Assembly: GCA_002692725.1 (NCBI GenBank)
Contig: NZLU01000042.1
Coordinates: 1 to 64,000 of the forward strand
Length of the DNA stretch: 64,000 nt
Direction of reading: 5' to 3'
Origin: Ponticaulis sp.
GTDB taxonomy: Bacteria; Pseudomonadota; Alphaproteobacteria; Caulobacterales; Hyphomonadaceae
Under the pieces are notes generated by a model that ran no database searches, was not told the DNA's origin, and saw only the letters and a program-made list of their open reading frames with translations. The position numbers and the translations under genes were made by a program. Below are positions 56,838 through 64,000 of this stretch, in pieces (the stretch's first letter is position 1; each line of letters starts with the position of its first letter).

Positions 56838-58018
56838 GATTTAAAGCCCTCCCGAAGCAGATTGACGGCCAGCTCCAGGGTCTCAGGCTTCTTGCAATAG
56901 CAGAAACGGATCTTGGTTCGACCGTTGGCCTTGTCGGAATAAAAGCTGGATCCAGGCACCGTCGCGACGCCGATCTCGTCAATCATCCACAAGGCGAACT
57001 GTACATCATCCGAATGCCCTGTGCGCTCCATCAGAGCGCTGGCATCGGTTACAATATAGTACGCACCCTGAGGGTTATAGCACTCAAAGCCGACCTCTTG
57101 GAGTACTGGCAGCAGCATTTCCCGCTTTTTCTCGTACATGTCTGAAAGTTCTGAATAATAACTGTCGTCAAAACCAAGTGCATGAGCCGCTCCTTCCTGC
57201 AGCGGTGCGGCTGCACCGACTGTCAGAAAGTCGTGAACCTTTCGTATCGCGTCCGATGCCGCAGGCGGCGCAATAATCCATCCAATCCGCCAGCCTGTCG
57301 CCGAATACGTTTTGGAAATACCGGAAATCGTGACCGTCCGTTCAGCCATGCCATCTATATCAGCCATACGCAGATGCGGGCCCTGATAGATGATGTGCTC
57401 ATAGATTTCGTCGGTGATCGCCGTCACATCCCATTTCTGGCAAAGATGGGCAATTGCGGTTAGTTCGTCCCGCGAGAACACTTTGCCCGTTGGGTTGGAC
57501 GGCGTGTTGATGATGATCGCCCGCGTCTTGTCATTGAATGCGGCAGCCAGCTCATCAACGTCAAAATGCCAGTCCGGCGTATAAAGGCGAACATAACGCG
57601 GCACAGCGCCAGAGAGCACGGCATCAGGACCGTAATTCTCATAGAAGGGTTCAAAGACGATCACCTCATCGCCCGGATCGACCAGGGCCATCATCGTGGC
57701 CATCATGGCTTCAGTCGTACCGCAGGTGACAGTAATTTCCCGGTCCGGGTCAGGACGTACGCCATAATGACGCTCGGTTTTGTCGGCGATGGCGTTGCGC
57801 AGGGACACGCTGCCCCATGTAATCGCATATTGGTTCACATCGTCGCGAATGGCCTGAACCGCGGCTTCTTTCATCGCATCCGGCGCAGAAAAATCCGGAA
57901 AGCCCTGCGCCAGATTAACGCCGAGCCTGTTTCCTGAGCGCGCGTTGAATCGACGCGACATGCCGCGGATCACAGATTCAGTAAAAACACCTGCCTTGGC
58001 GGATGTGTGAATGGTCAT
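56834..58018 (-). CDS. PLP-dependent aminotransferase, probably methionine salvage
   Basis: 394 residues. Class I/II aminotransferase: NLAQGFPDF, YGVRPDPDREITVTCGTTEAM, EPFYENYGPDA, IINTPSNPTGKV, DEIYEHIIYQG and the PLP lysine in SGISKTYSATGWRIGW. It is the first gene of the mtn operon (4-base overlap with mtnB) and could carry out the final transamination of 4-methylthio-2-oxobutanoate to methionine, as MtnE does; kynurenine or glutamine transaminase activity is also typical of the group. Confidence 0.88.
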   Translation of the reverse strand: MTIHTSAKAGVFTESVIRGMSRRFNARSGNRLGVNLAQGFPDFSAPDAMKEAAVQAIRDDVNQYAITWGSVSLRNAIADKTERHYGVRPDPDREITVTCGTTEAMMATMMALVDPGDEVIVFEPFYENYGPDAVLSGAVPRYVRLYTPDWHFDVDELAAAFNDKTRAIIINTPSNPTGKVFSRDELTAIAHLCQKWDVTAITDEIYEHIIYQGPHLRMADIDGMAERTVTISGISKTYSATGWRIGWIIAPPAASDAIRKVHDFLTVGAAAPLQEGAAHALGFDDSYYSELSDMYEKKREMLLPVLQEVGFECYNPQGAYYIVTDASALMERTGHSDDVQFALWMIDEIGVATVPGSSFYSDKANGRTKIRFCYCKKPETLELAVNLLREGFKS

Positions 58019-58155
58019 TCGTGAAACACCCCATCTTCAGAAATGATGCGAACTCGCTTCGGCCTGGCCAACTGCACCCAACCAAACGACGTTGCAACTA
58101 ACCCTGGAAACTCGTTCTGCCCGTCAACACCTCGCCGAACGAGCTGGACTGGCAC
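58015..58155 (-). other. Possible short ORF upstream of the mtn aminotransferase
   Basis: Minus-strand frame from GTG 58155 to TGA 58015-58017, 46 residues, reading NEFPGLVATSFGWVQLARPK and ending ISEDGVFHE. Its TGA overlaps the aminotransferase ATG (ATGA). It has no recognised domain and no clear ribosome-binding site, so it may be chance or a leader peptide. The rest of 58019-58283 shows no riboswitch I can recognise. Confidence 0.3.
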
Positions 58156-58283
58156 TTCAATCTACAAACCGTCGGAACAATGCCGATCAGCAAAGGCTGG
58201 CGGCTATAACAGGTCTGCGCCGTCACGCAAGTTAATAACTCAGCGGTAACGCGGAAATTGATCCAACACAGTCGACGTTAAGG

Positions 58284-60455
58284 TCACAAAAAACTATACG
58301 GATCCACATCGACCTGCAGCCGGGCCTGTGCCGGAAGCTTCAACTCCGCTTTCCAGGCGGACATATAGGCCGATAAATCGACGGTAAGCTCCGATCGCAC
58401 GAGAAACCGCCAGCGATAACGTCCCCGCAAGACCGAAATCGGCGCAGGCGCGGGCCCCCACACCTCAACCCCTTCGGCATTCGGCGCGGACATGCCGATC
58501 TGTTTCGCCAGACTGGCCGCCTCCTGATCATTCGGAAAGGAGAGGATCATTGCCGCCAAACGCCCGAAAGGCGGCATGCCCATCACCTCTCGCATTCCCT
58601 CTTCGCAAGCAAGAAACGTATCCCGATCGGTCGCGGCCAAAGCCTGCATAAGCGGCGCGTCGGGGTCATAGGTCTGTAACAGAGCCCGGCCCGGTTTCTC
58701 CGCCCGCCCGGCCCTGCCCGCAACCTGCGAGAGCAGCTGAAATGTCCGCTCACCCGCCCGCAAATCCCCGCCCTTCAGACTGGCATCGGCATCCACAACC
58801 CCCACCAGGGTGAGGCCCGGAAAGTTATGGCCCTTGGCGATCATTTGCGTGCCAATCAGAATATCAATCTCGCCCTGCTCCATCCGCCCGATCAGCGCGC
58901 GCAATTCCTCGCCGGACTGGATGGTGTCGGACGACAAAAGCTCAATTCCGGCCTCGGGCAGTTTCCGCCGCACCTCTTCGGCCACCCGCTCAATGCCCGG
59001 ACCAACCCCCATGAGCGAATCCCGCGCTCCGCATTTCGGGCAGCGATCCGGTCGCCGCATGGAATAGCCCGTCAGATGGCAGACCAGCCGCCCGGTATAG
59101 CGATGCTCCGTCAACCAGCTTTCCGTGCCCGGGCTTTTCAGCTTGTCTCCGCACGCCTTGCAGATGACAAGCGGCGCATAGCCGCGCCGATTGAGGAACA
59201 ATAGCGACTGCTCACCCGATGCCAGAGTCTCAGCCAGCGCCTGTGTCAGGGTTGGCGACAACCAATCCCCCTTGTCCGGTGTGCTTTCGCGCAGATCAAT
59301 CAGCCCCACATCCGGCAATCGCGCCGCCCCGGGTCGCGCCGTCAGCTGCAGATAATCAAACCGGCCGACCCGCGCATTGTGAAGCGTTTCCAATGCTGGG
59401 GTGGCGCTTGCCAGAATGACCGCAAACTTCTCAAACCGCGCCCGGGCAATGCAGAGGTTACGCGCGTGATAGACCACGCCATCTTCCTGTTTGTAGGAGC
59501 CATCATGCTCCTCATCCACAATCGCCAGCCGCAAATTCGGGAAGGGCAGAAACAGCGCCGACCGCGCGCCCACCACAATCCGCGCCCGTCCGTTTGCCAC
59601 CTCCCGCCAGGCCCGGCGCCGATCCGCATCGGACAACCCCGAATGCCATTCCGTTGGCCGCGCACCAAACCGGTCTTCAAACCGTTTCATGATCGCTTGG
59701 GTCAGCGCGATCTCCGGCAACAGAATCAGAACCTGCGCATCTGGGTCCATGCGAAGCGCTTCTGCAATCGCCTCGAAATAGACTTCCGTCTTGCCCGAGC
59801 CTGTCACGCCATCAATCAGCGCCACCGAAAAAGCGGCCTCCCGTACACGCCGCCTTAAATGGCCAGCCGCGCTTTCCTGTTCCTCGGTCAGCGTAAAGCC
59901 AGTCCGGTCGGGATCCGGTCGCCGATACGGCAGATCCACGGGCCGTTCTTCGGTCGATAAAGCCCCCAGATCAACCAGCCCTTTCACCACAGAGGTCGAC
60001 ACCCCCACTTCCCGGCCCAGCTCGGCCTGGGTCATGGGCGGGTGATGCTTCACAAAATCGAGCACACGCTGGCGCGCGGATGTCAGCCGCGACGGAAGCT
60101 CCGCGCCATCATTCGGCAGAACCACGCTCTGCGTTTTGGTCGGGAACAAAGCCTGCGGGCTGCGCAGCACCATGCGCAGGATCGAGCCGGGATTGACGCA
60201 GGTATATTTCGCAGACCATTCAATAAATGTCCGCATCGCGTCGGTCAGCGGCGGGCTGGGATAGACCATATAAATCGGCTTGAGGTCGCGCTTGCCCTCT
60301 TCCTCTTCGCCAATGGTCCAGACAACGCCCGTCCGCTCAATCGGCCCCAGCGGCGCCTTCACCACCATGCCTGGCTCGACATGCATCTCCTCCGGCACCG
60401 CATAGTCAAACGGTTCGGGCAAAGGCACCATGAATCGGACGCTGGCAAACTTCAT
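58284..60455 (-). CDS. priA: Primosomal protein N' (replication restart helicase)
   Basis: 723 residues. Family start FASVRFMVPLPEPFDYAVPEE, winged-helix linker, Walker A GVTGSGKTEVYF, DEEH box in IVDEEHDGSYKQ, VILASATPALETL, and helicase motifs through VVDADASLKGGDLRAGERTFQLLSQVAGRAGR. The zinc region has CKAC, one C in CHLTGY and CPKC, so five cysteines instead of the eight usual in PriA. 72 bases from the divergent xerC. Confidence 0.95.
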   Translation of the reverse strand: MKFASVRFMVPLPEPFDYAVPEEMHVEPGMVVKAPLGPIERTGVVWTIGEEEEGKRDLKPIYMVYPSPPLTDAMRTFIEWSAKYTCVNPGSILRMVLRSPQALFPTKTQSVVLPNDGAELPSRLTSARQRVLDFVKHHPPMTQAELGREVGVSTSVVKGLVDLGALSTEERPVDLPYRRPDPDRTGFTLTEEQESAAGHLRRRVREAAFSVALIDGVTGSGKTEVYFEAIAEALRMDPDAQVLILLPEIALTQAIMKRFEDRFGARPTEWHSGLSDADRRRAWREVANGRARIVVGARSALFLPFPNLRLAIVDEEHDGSYKQEDGVVYHARNLCIARARFEKFAVILASATPALETLHNARVGRFDYLQLTARPGAARLPDVGLIDLRESTPDKGDWLSPTLTQALAETLASGEQSLLFLNRRGYAPLVICKACGDKLKSPGTESWLTEHRYTGRLVCHLTGYSMRRPDRCPKCGARDSLMGVGPGIERVAEEVRRKLPEAGIELLSSDTIQSGEELRALIGRMEQGEIDILIGTQMIAKGHNFPGLTLVGVVDADASLKGGDLRAGERTFQLLSQVAGRAGRAEKPGRALLQTYDPDAPLMQALAATDRDTFLACEEGMREVMGMPPFGRLAAMILSFPNDQEAASLAKQIGMSAPNAEGVEVWGPAPAPISVLRGRYRWRFLVRSELTVDLSAYMSAWKAELKLPAQARLQVDVDPYSFL

Positions 60456-60527
60456 TCTCTCTTTCTGGGATGTTGCGGGCAGAAGGAAAAGGGGCTGTTA
60501 ATCCCTCTCCACCAGAATTCACACAGT

Positions 60528-61430
60528 ATGACCCAGAAGACTGTCCCTCAGCTCGTCTCCGACTTTCTTGCCCATCTTGAAAAAGAGCGGGCGGTCTCCG
60601 CGCACACGCTGACGGCCTACACCCATGATGTGACCAGCTTTGCAGGCTTTCTGACCCAGCATGGCGAGACCGACCTTGCCGCCGTAACCCCGCGCCGGGT
60701 CCGCGGCTGGCTGTCGGAACGCCGCAACTCAGGCCTTGATGCACCGGCCTCCATCGCCCGCGCGCTCTCGGCCCTGCGCGCCTTTTATCACTGGCTCGAC
60801 GCCAGCCATGGCATTGAGAATGCGCGAGTCCTCGCCATGCAAGGACCAAAACTGAAAGACCGGCTACCCCGGCCCACGTCCGAAACCGATACCAAGCGGC
60901 TTTTATCCGCATCCGGCACACTCACCGAAGAGCCCTGGGTGGCCGCACGCGATACCGCTCTGCTCACACTTATCTATGCGGCGGGCCTTCGTATCTCCGA
61001 AGCGCTTTCCCTAACGGGCGGTGATGTTCCTGCGCCAGAGCTGCTTCGCGTGCTCGGAAAGCGCCAGAAGGTACGGATCGTTCCATTGCTCGCCTCCGCT
61101 CGCCAGGCGATTGATTCTTATGCGGAACTTTGCCCCTATGAGTTGAATGAAACCACGCCGCTCTTCTATGGCGTTCGCGGCGGCCCCATGCGGCCCCGCA
61201 CAGCACAGCTCCTCATGCAGACCCTTCGCGGCGCACTTGGCCTGCCCGAAAGCGCCACGCCACACGCGCTGCGCCATGCCTTCGCCAGCCATCTCCTCGC
61301 CCATGGCGGAGACCTGCGTTCCATTCAGGCGCTGATGGGCCATGCCAGCCCCTCCACCACGCAGGTTTATCTGGGTGTGGAAGATGCCCGCCTCACCCGC
61401 GCGCACAAGCTCGCCCATCCAAGGGCCTGA
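60528..61430 (+). CDS. xerC: Tyrosine recombinase XerC
   Basis: 300 residues. N-terminal SAM-like core-binding domain (LVSDFLAHLEKERAVSAHTLTAYTHDV), catalytic domain with Arg in AAGLRISEALSL, the His/Arg pair in TPHALRHAFASHLLAHGGDLRSIQALMGHASPSTTQVYLG and nucleophile Tyr in that last segment. Resolves chromosome dimers at dif with XerD. ATG 60528 is chosen over a long upstream frame that overlaps priA. It is a housekeeping gene beside priA, not part of a mobile element. Confidence 0.93.
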   Translation: MTQKTVPQLVSDFLAHLEKERAVSAHTLTAYTHDVTSFAGFLTQHGETDLAAVTPRRVRGWLSERRNSGLDAPASIARALSALRAFYHWLDASHGIENARVLAMQGPKLKDRLPRPTSETDTKRLLSASGTLTEEPWVAARDTALLTLIYAAGLRISEALSLTGGDVPAPELLRVLGKRQKVRIVPLLASARQAIDSYAELCPYELNETTPLFYGVRGGPMRPRTAQLLMQTLRGALGLPESATPHALRHAFASHLLAHGGDLRSIQALMGHASPSTTQVYLGVEDARLTRAHKLAHPRA

Positions 61431-61492
61431 GGGCTGGTTCTCCCACTAACTCAGAACAGCACTTTGAGTTACAGAATTATCCCCACCTCGAT

Positions 61493-61558
61493 CCTCCCCT
61501 TTCCAAAGGGAGGAGGCGCAAGTGGCATGGTCAGCTCTCCCCCTCGAAAAGGGGAGCT
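61493..61558. repeat. Imperfect palindromes with G/C runs
   Basis: CTCCCCTTTCC-AAAGGGAGGAG at 61495-61515 and AGCTCTCCCC...GGGGAGCT at 61533-61558, both imperfect inverted repeats rich in CCCC/GGGG. Typical of scattered intergenic elements; whether these are repeated elsewhere needs a genome-wide search. Confidence 0.45.
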
Positions 61559-61681
61559 GGAGGGGGATCACGCTATCAAGGAACGCACGGTTTCTCTTCT
61601 CGCTGGATGCTCAGATCCACTTTTTCCTCTTGCGATAGAAGCTCGCCCCGCTACACATGGACTGACGCAATGAGGGGCCGC

Positions 61682-62910
61682 ATGAGCGAAGAGATCTTCA
61701 TCAGTTACAAGTCGGAACGCCGGGCAGCAGCCACCCATTTGTCTGATATTCTGAAAGCTCACGGATTTTCAGTCTGGTATGATTATGGGCTGATCTCCGG
61801 CACCAGCTTTGCCCATCAGATTAATGAAAAACTAAACGCCGCCAAAATTGTGATCGTGCTCTGGTGCACAAAATCTGTCACCAGCCCCTGGGTGCTGCAT
61901 GAAGCGCTGACCGCCAAGCATAATGGCACCTATTTTCCTGTGCTGATGGAGCAGTGCGATGTGCCGACCGAATTCAAATCTGATCAGTATATCGATTTGC
62001 GCCACTGGAATGCTCGGCCAACTGCCTATGAGCCCCATGATCTGATTGAGGATATTGAGCGTGTGCTCGACCGGCCTGCAGAGTCAGATCGAGACAAACT
62101 CAAAGACCTAAGAAGCGAGTGGACGAAATATGGGTCCAGAACACTGAATGAATTTGCGCTCAGCGCCGTGTCGCCCAATCGACAGGAAGAGGACGCACCG
62201 GGACCTGCAAGTGTCAGTCCTCCGGATGCCCCGGAAAGGCCCGGTCCCAATATACCAGAACGGGCAGAAACACAGCCTCCGCCAAAACGCATGCAGATAA
62301 AACGCCAGAATTCGCAAATGATGACGGGGTCAGGAAGATCTATGATCAGCTGGACACATCAGTTCGCGAAAATCTGGAACGATTCATCGAACACTTCGCG
62401 AGCCATCCAATGGCCGATGTCGCGCGCCGCGATCTCGAAAGCCTTATCGCCGCCGAGGAAGAAGAGGCGCGTCTCGCTGAATTCACCGAACTGACCGAAG
62501 GCTATAATCTTGCAAAAATGGAGGCCTTCATTACTGCGAACCCCGGCACACCGGAAGCGTGGCAGATCGACGAAAGACGTCGCGAGATGCTGGCAAATGC
62601 CCCGGATGACGAGACGAGAAAGCAATAGGAATCGGAAGCCCGCACAGCCTTAATAGAGGGCAAAGACATTCCGGAAAACAGAAGGCCATACATCAGGTCG
62701 CTCGATTTGAAACACACAAACGTCAGCGACCTGTCACCCCTCTCCGGGCTCACTGCGCTGCAAATACTCAATCTCTGGGGCACAAACGTCAGCGACCTTT
62801 CGCCCCTCTCCGGTCTCACCGACTTGCAAAAGCTCGATCTTGGGAACACGCAGGCCAGCGACCTCTCGCCGGTTCAACATATCAAGGGTCTCGATCTAAA
62901 GGGCCTCTGA
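61682..62910 (+). pseudogene. TIR-leucine-rich-repeat gene, broken by frameshift and stop
   Basis: Codons 1-130 encode a TIR domain (EIFISYKSERRAAATHLSDIL, SVWYDYGLISG, TSPWVLHEALTAKH with Glu74 in the W-x3-E position). After about 62280-62300 the frame is lost; frame 1 continues as DQLDTSVRENLERFIEHF, EAFITANPGTPEAW and stops at TAG 62626-62628. In the same frame after the stop, residues run on to 62910 with LRR units NVSDLSPLSGLTALQILNL and NVSDLSPLSGLTDLQKLDL. Adding one A in the run at 62284-62287 would restore frame, as in the AraC gene, so a sequencing error is possible for the shift; the TAG is separate. Confidence 0.8.
62716..62847 (+). repeat. Tandem 66-base LRR coding repeats
   Basis: Two units of 66 bases starting ACAAACGTCAGCGACCT, about 80% alike by eye, plus a degenerate third unit (ACGCAGGCCAGCGACCT). 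They encode 22-residue leucine-rich repeats. Confidence 0.8.
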
Positions 62911-62935
62911 GCGAGTAGCCAAGGCTCACTCCTCC

Positions 62936-62952
62936 ACTTTGAAAAACAAAGT
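62936..62952. promoter_or_regulatory. Twin operator 1 (ACTTTG-N5-CAAAGT)
   Basis: Perfect 6-bp arms, spacer AAAAA, just upstream of the -35-like TTGACA. The same palindrome recurs 39 bases downstream. Confidence 0.75.
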
Positions 62953-62979
62953 TGACATTTTCGCGAAAACATATACTTT
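62952..62979 (+). promoter_or_regulatory. Promoter of the membrane protein/regulator pair
   Basis: TTGACA at 62952-62957, then TACTTT at 62974-62979 after 16 bases (or TATACT at 62972-62977 after 14). Operator 1 overlaps the -35 element and operator 2 the -10 element. Confidence 0.6.
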
Positions 62980-62991
62980 GCATTTCAAAGT
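62975..62991. promoter_or_regulatory. Twin operator 2 (ACTTTG-N5-CAAAGT)
   Basis: Perfect 6-bp arms, spacer CATTT, covering the -10 region. Offset 39 bases from operator 1. Likely bound by the winged-helix regulator encoded at 63642-63956. Confidence 0.75.
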
Positions 62992-63008
62992 TATTTGCGG
63001 AGATCGTT

Positions 63009-63632
63009 ATGACAGCCAAAATGGAAGAAGACCTCGCTTATCTGAAAGACATTGCTGAATCCGGACGAGAAGCTCCATCGCTTTCCGGCCGGTTCGCGCT
63101 TTTATGGTTCGGATTGTTGACCGTCACACTGCTCATTCACTGGGCCCTGGCTCGCAACTTCATTCCCGGCATCGGCATTCAGTATGTGGGATTATTCTGG
63201 ATCGGTATGGTGGTCATTGGAAATATCGCCTCTCGCCTCATCGGGCGCGGAATGCGCGATTTGCCTGGACAGGCGGCACCAAACAACCGGGTCGAAAACG
63301 TCACATGGACCATTTCAGGCATAGGACTCGCTATTTTCGCACTCACGCTCATGGCTGTGGTTTTTCTGCGAGACAACATGAGCGCGATCATGTTTGACCT
63401 GATCATGCCCACTGCGTTTCTCGTTTACGCCGTCAATTATGCGGCCGTAGCCGCCTTTATCAAAAAGCAGAACAAATGGGTGCCGGTCTGGATTTCACTT
63501 TTGGCCTCAGCCGGAACACTGGCCCTGATCGGTATTCCGGAACTATATCTCGTCAGCGCGGTCGCTGTGGCTGCGCTTTGGGTAACGAGCGGCCTGCGGC
63601 AGCTGCTTGAAGAACCGAAAAGCACGGTTTGA
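63009..63632 (+). CDS. Multi-pass membrane protein of unknown function
   Basis: 207 residues. Charged N-terminus (KMEEDLAYLKDIAESGRE), then about five membrane helices (ALLWFGLLTVTLLIHWALA, YVGLFWIGMVVIGNIAS, ISGIGLAIFALTLMAVVFL, DLIMPTAFLVYAVNYAAVAAF, WISLLASAGTLALIGI and following). ATG 63009 has GGAG 6 bases upstream; an ATG at 62952 is part of the promoter. Pairs of a small membrane protein and a winged-helix regulator are common; the regulator gene begins 9 bases later. Confidence 0.7.
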   Translation: MTAKMEEDLAYLKDIAESGREAPSLSGRFALLWFGLLTVTLLIHWALARNFIPGIGIQYVGLFWIGMVVIGNIASRLIGRGMRDLPGQAAPNNRVENVTWTISGIGLAIFALTLMAVVFLRDNMSAIMFDLIMPTAFLVYAVNYAAVAAFIKKQNKWVPVWISLLASAGTLALIGIPELYLVSAVAVAALWVTSGLRQLLEEPKSTV

Positions 63633-63641
63633 GGGTGATCA

Positions 63642-63956
63642 ATGTCTGAAGATACCAATCCCTACGACCATGCCGATATTGATGATGCCATTCATGGCCG
63701 GTTGCGGCTCGGCATTATGGCCTATCTCTCATCGGTCTCCCCGGCGATTTTCGGGGAGCTGAAGGCCAAGGTGAATGCAACGGACGGCAATCTGTCCACG
63801 CATTTGCGCAAGCTGGAGGATGCAGGGTATGTCGAGATTGAAAAACGGTTTGAAGGGCGGCGCCCGCAAACGCGCGTGCATTTGACCGAAGCCGGACGCG
63901 CCGCCTGGATTGCCTATCTCGACCGGATGCGCTCCCTGCTCGACGCCGCCGAGTAA
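63642..63956 (+). CDS. Winged-helix transcriptional regulator
   Basis: 104 residues of the MarR-like winged-helix DNA-binding group: HGRLRLGIMAYLSSVSPAIFGELKAKVNATDGNLSTHLRKLEDAGYVEIEKRFEGRRPQTRVHLTEAGRAAW, with helix-turn-helix and wing. No ligand domain. Ribosome-binding GAGGG upstream. It is the probable binder of the twin operators and would control its own operon. Confidence 0.82.
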   Translation: MSEDTNPYDHADIDDAIHGRLRLGIMAYLSSVSPAIFGELKAKVNATDGNLSTHLRKLEDAGYVEIEKRFEGRRPQTRVHLTEAGRAAWIAYLDRMRSLLDAAE

Positions 63957-63965
63957 CCCAAAAAA

Positions 63966-63998
63966 ACGGGGCAGCGCCATACTCCGCGCCGCCCCGTC
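63966..63998 (+). terminator. Terminator after the regulator gene
   Basis: ACGGGGC-A-GCGC (63966 on) pairs with GCGC-C-GCCCCGT (up to 63998). The T run after it begins CTT at the window edge, so it is cut off. Confidence 0.7.
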
Positions 63999-64000
63999 TT

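Noticed and set aside
58019..58283. Riboswitch or SAM-responsive leader before the mtn operon
   Set aside because: I looked for SAM riboswitch cores on the minus strand and saw no convincing conserved pattern; a covariance model search would settle it.
60042..60527. Long open frame running into xerC from 60042
   Set aside because: It overlaps priA on the other strand and its translation has no family features before ATG 60528; the recombinase domain starts at MTQK.
60528..61430. XerC as the integrase of a mobile element carrying the TIR genes
   Set aside because: It sits in the normal priA-xerC neighbourhood and has the features of host XerC; no att-like repeats flank the 61682 gene.
62716..62910. 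Tandem repeats at 62716 as a CRISPR array
   Set aside because: The repeats are contiguous without spacers, encode leucine-rich repeats in frame, and have no palindrome; they are coding repeats.

Overview
The window looks like chromosomal DNA of an alphaproteobacterium of the Caulobacterales/Hyphomonadaceae-Maricaulaceae type. The grounds are Caulobacter-type TonB receptors, a LapG-like transglutaminase fold protease, the gene order rsfS-rlmH-envC-ctpA-polysaccharide deacetylase-rppH leading into F1 ATP synthase genes, and the priA/xerC neighbourhood. The exact genus is inference.

Layout. 1-6152: end of an exopolysaccharide cluster (UDP-glucose dehydrogenase 3' end, UDP-glucuronate epimerase, three GT4 glycosyltransferases, a Wzy/ligase-like membrane protein), then a BTLCP protease (6160-7440). 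7700-15212: a signalling block with a hybrid histidine kinase, a TPR membrane protein, a LuxR/NarL-type response regulator and five small exported proteins; four palindromes of the form GYACA-N2-TGTRC sit upstream of these genes and look like the regulator's operators. 15300-26518: a broken AraC gene, then FecR/ECF sigma facing TonB receptor - two purple-acid-phosphatase-like enzymes - a second TonB receptor with an STN signalling domain; probably a phosphorylated-substrate scavenging locus. 26533-40156: tRNA-Ser(CGA) and housekeeping genes (rplU, rpmA, obgE, proB, nadD, rsfS, rlmH, envC-like, ctpA, rppH). 40240-48304: F1 ATP synthase genes, oddly arranged: atpC is detached behind a GH19-family enzyme, a lipoprotein gene sits between atpA and atpG, and AtpD carries an in-frame 140-residue N-terminal extension.

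48446-58283: accessory genes between atpH and priA: MFS transporter, EF-hand protein, SseB and MarR proteins, an A+T-rich TIR-transmembrane gene bracketed by two copies of the 3' end of mtnA, and the methionine salvage operon aminotransferase-mtnB-mtnD-mtnC-mtnA. 58284-64000: priA, xerC, a broken TIR-leucine-rich-repeat gene, and a membrane protein/winged-helix regulator pair whose promoter carries twin 17-bp palindromes.

The most interesting points are the TIR gene inserted at the 3' end of mtnA, the TIR-LRR relic, the inferred two-component operators, the AtpD extension and the twin operators. All gene functions are read from sequence motifs without database searches.
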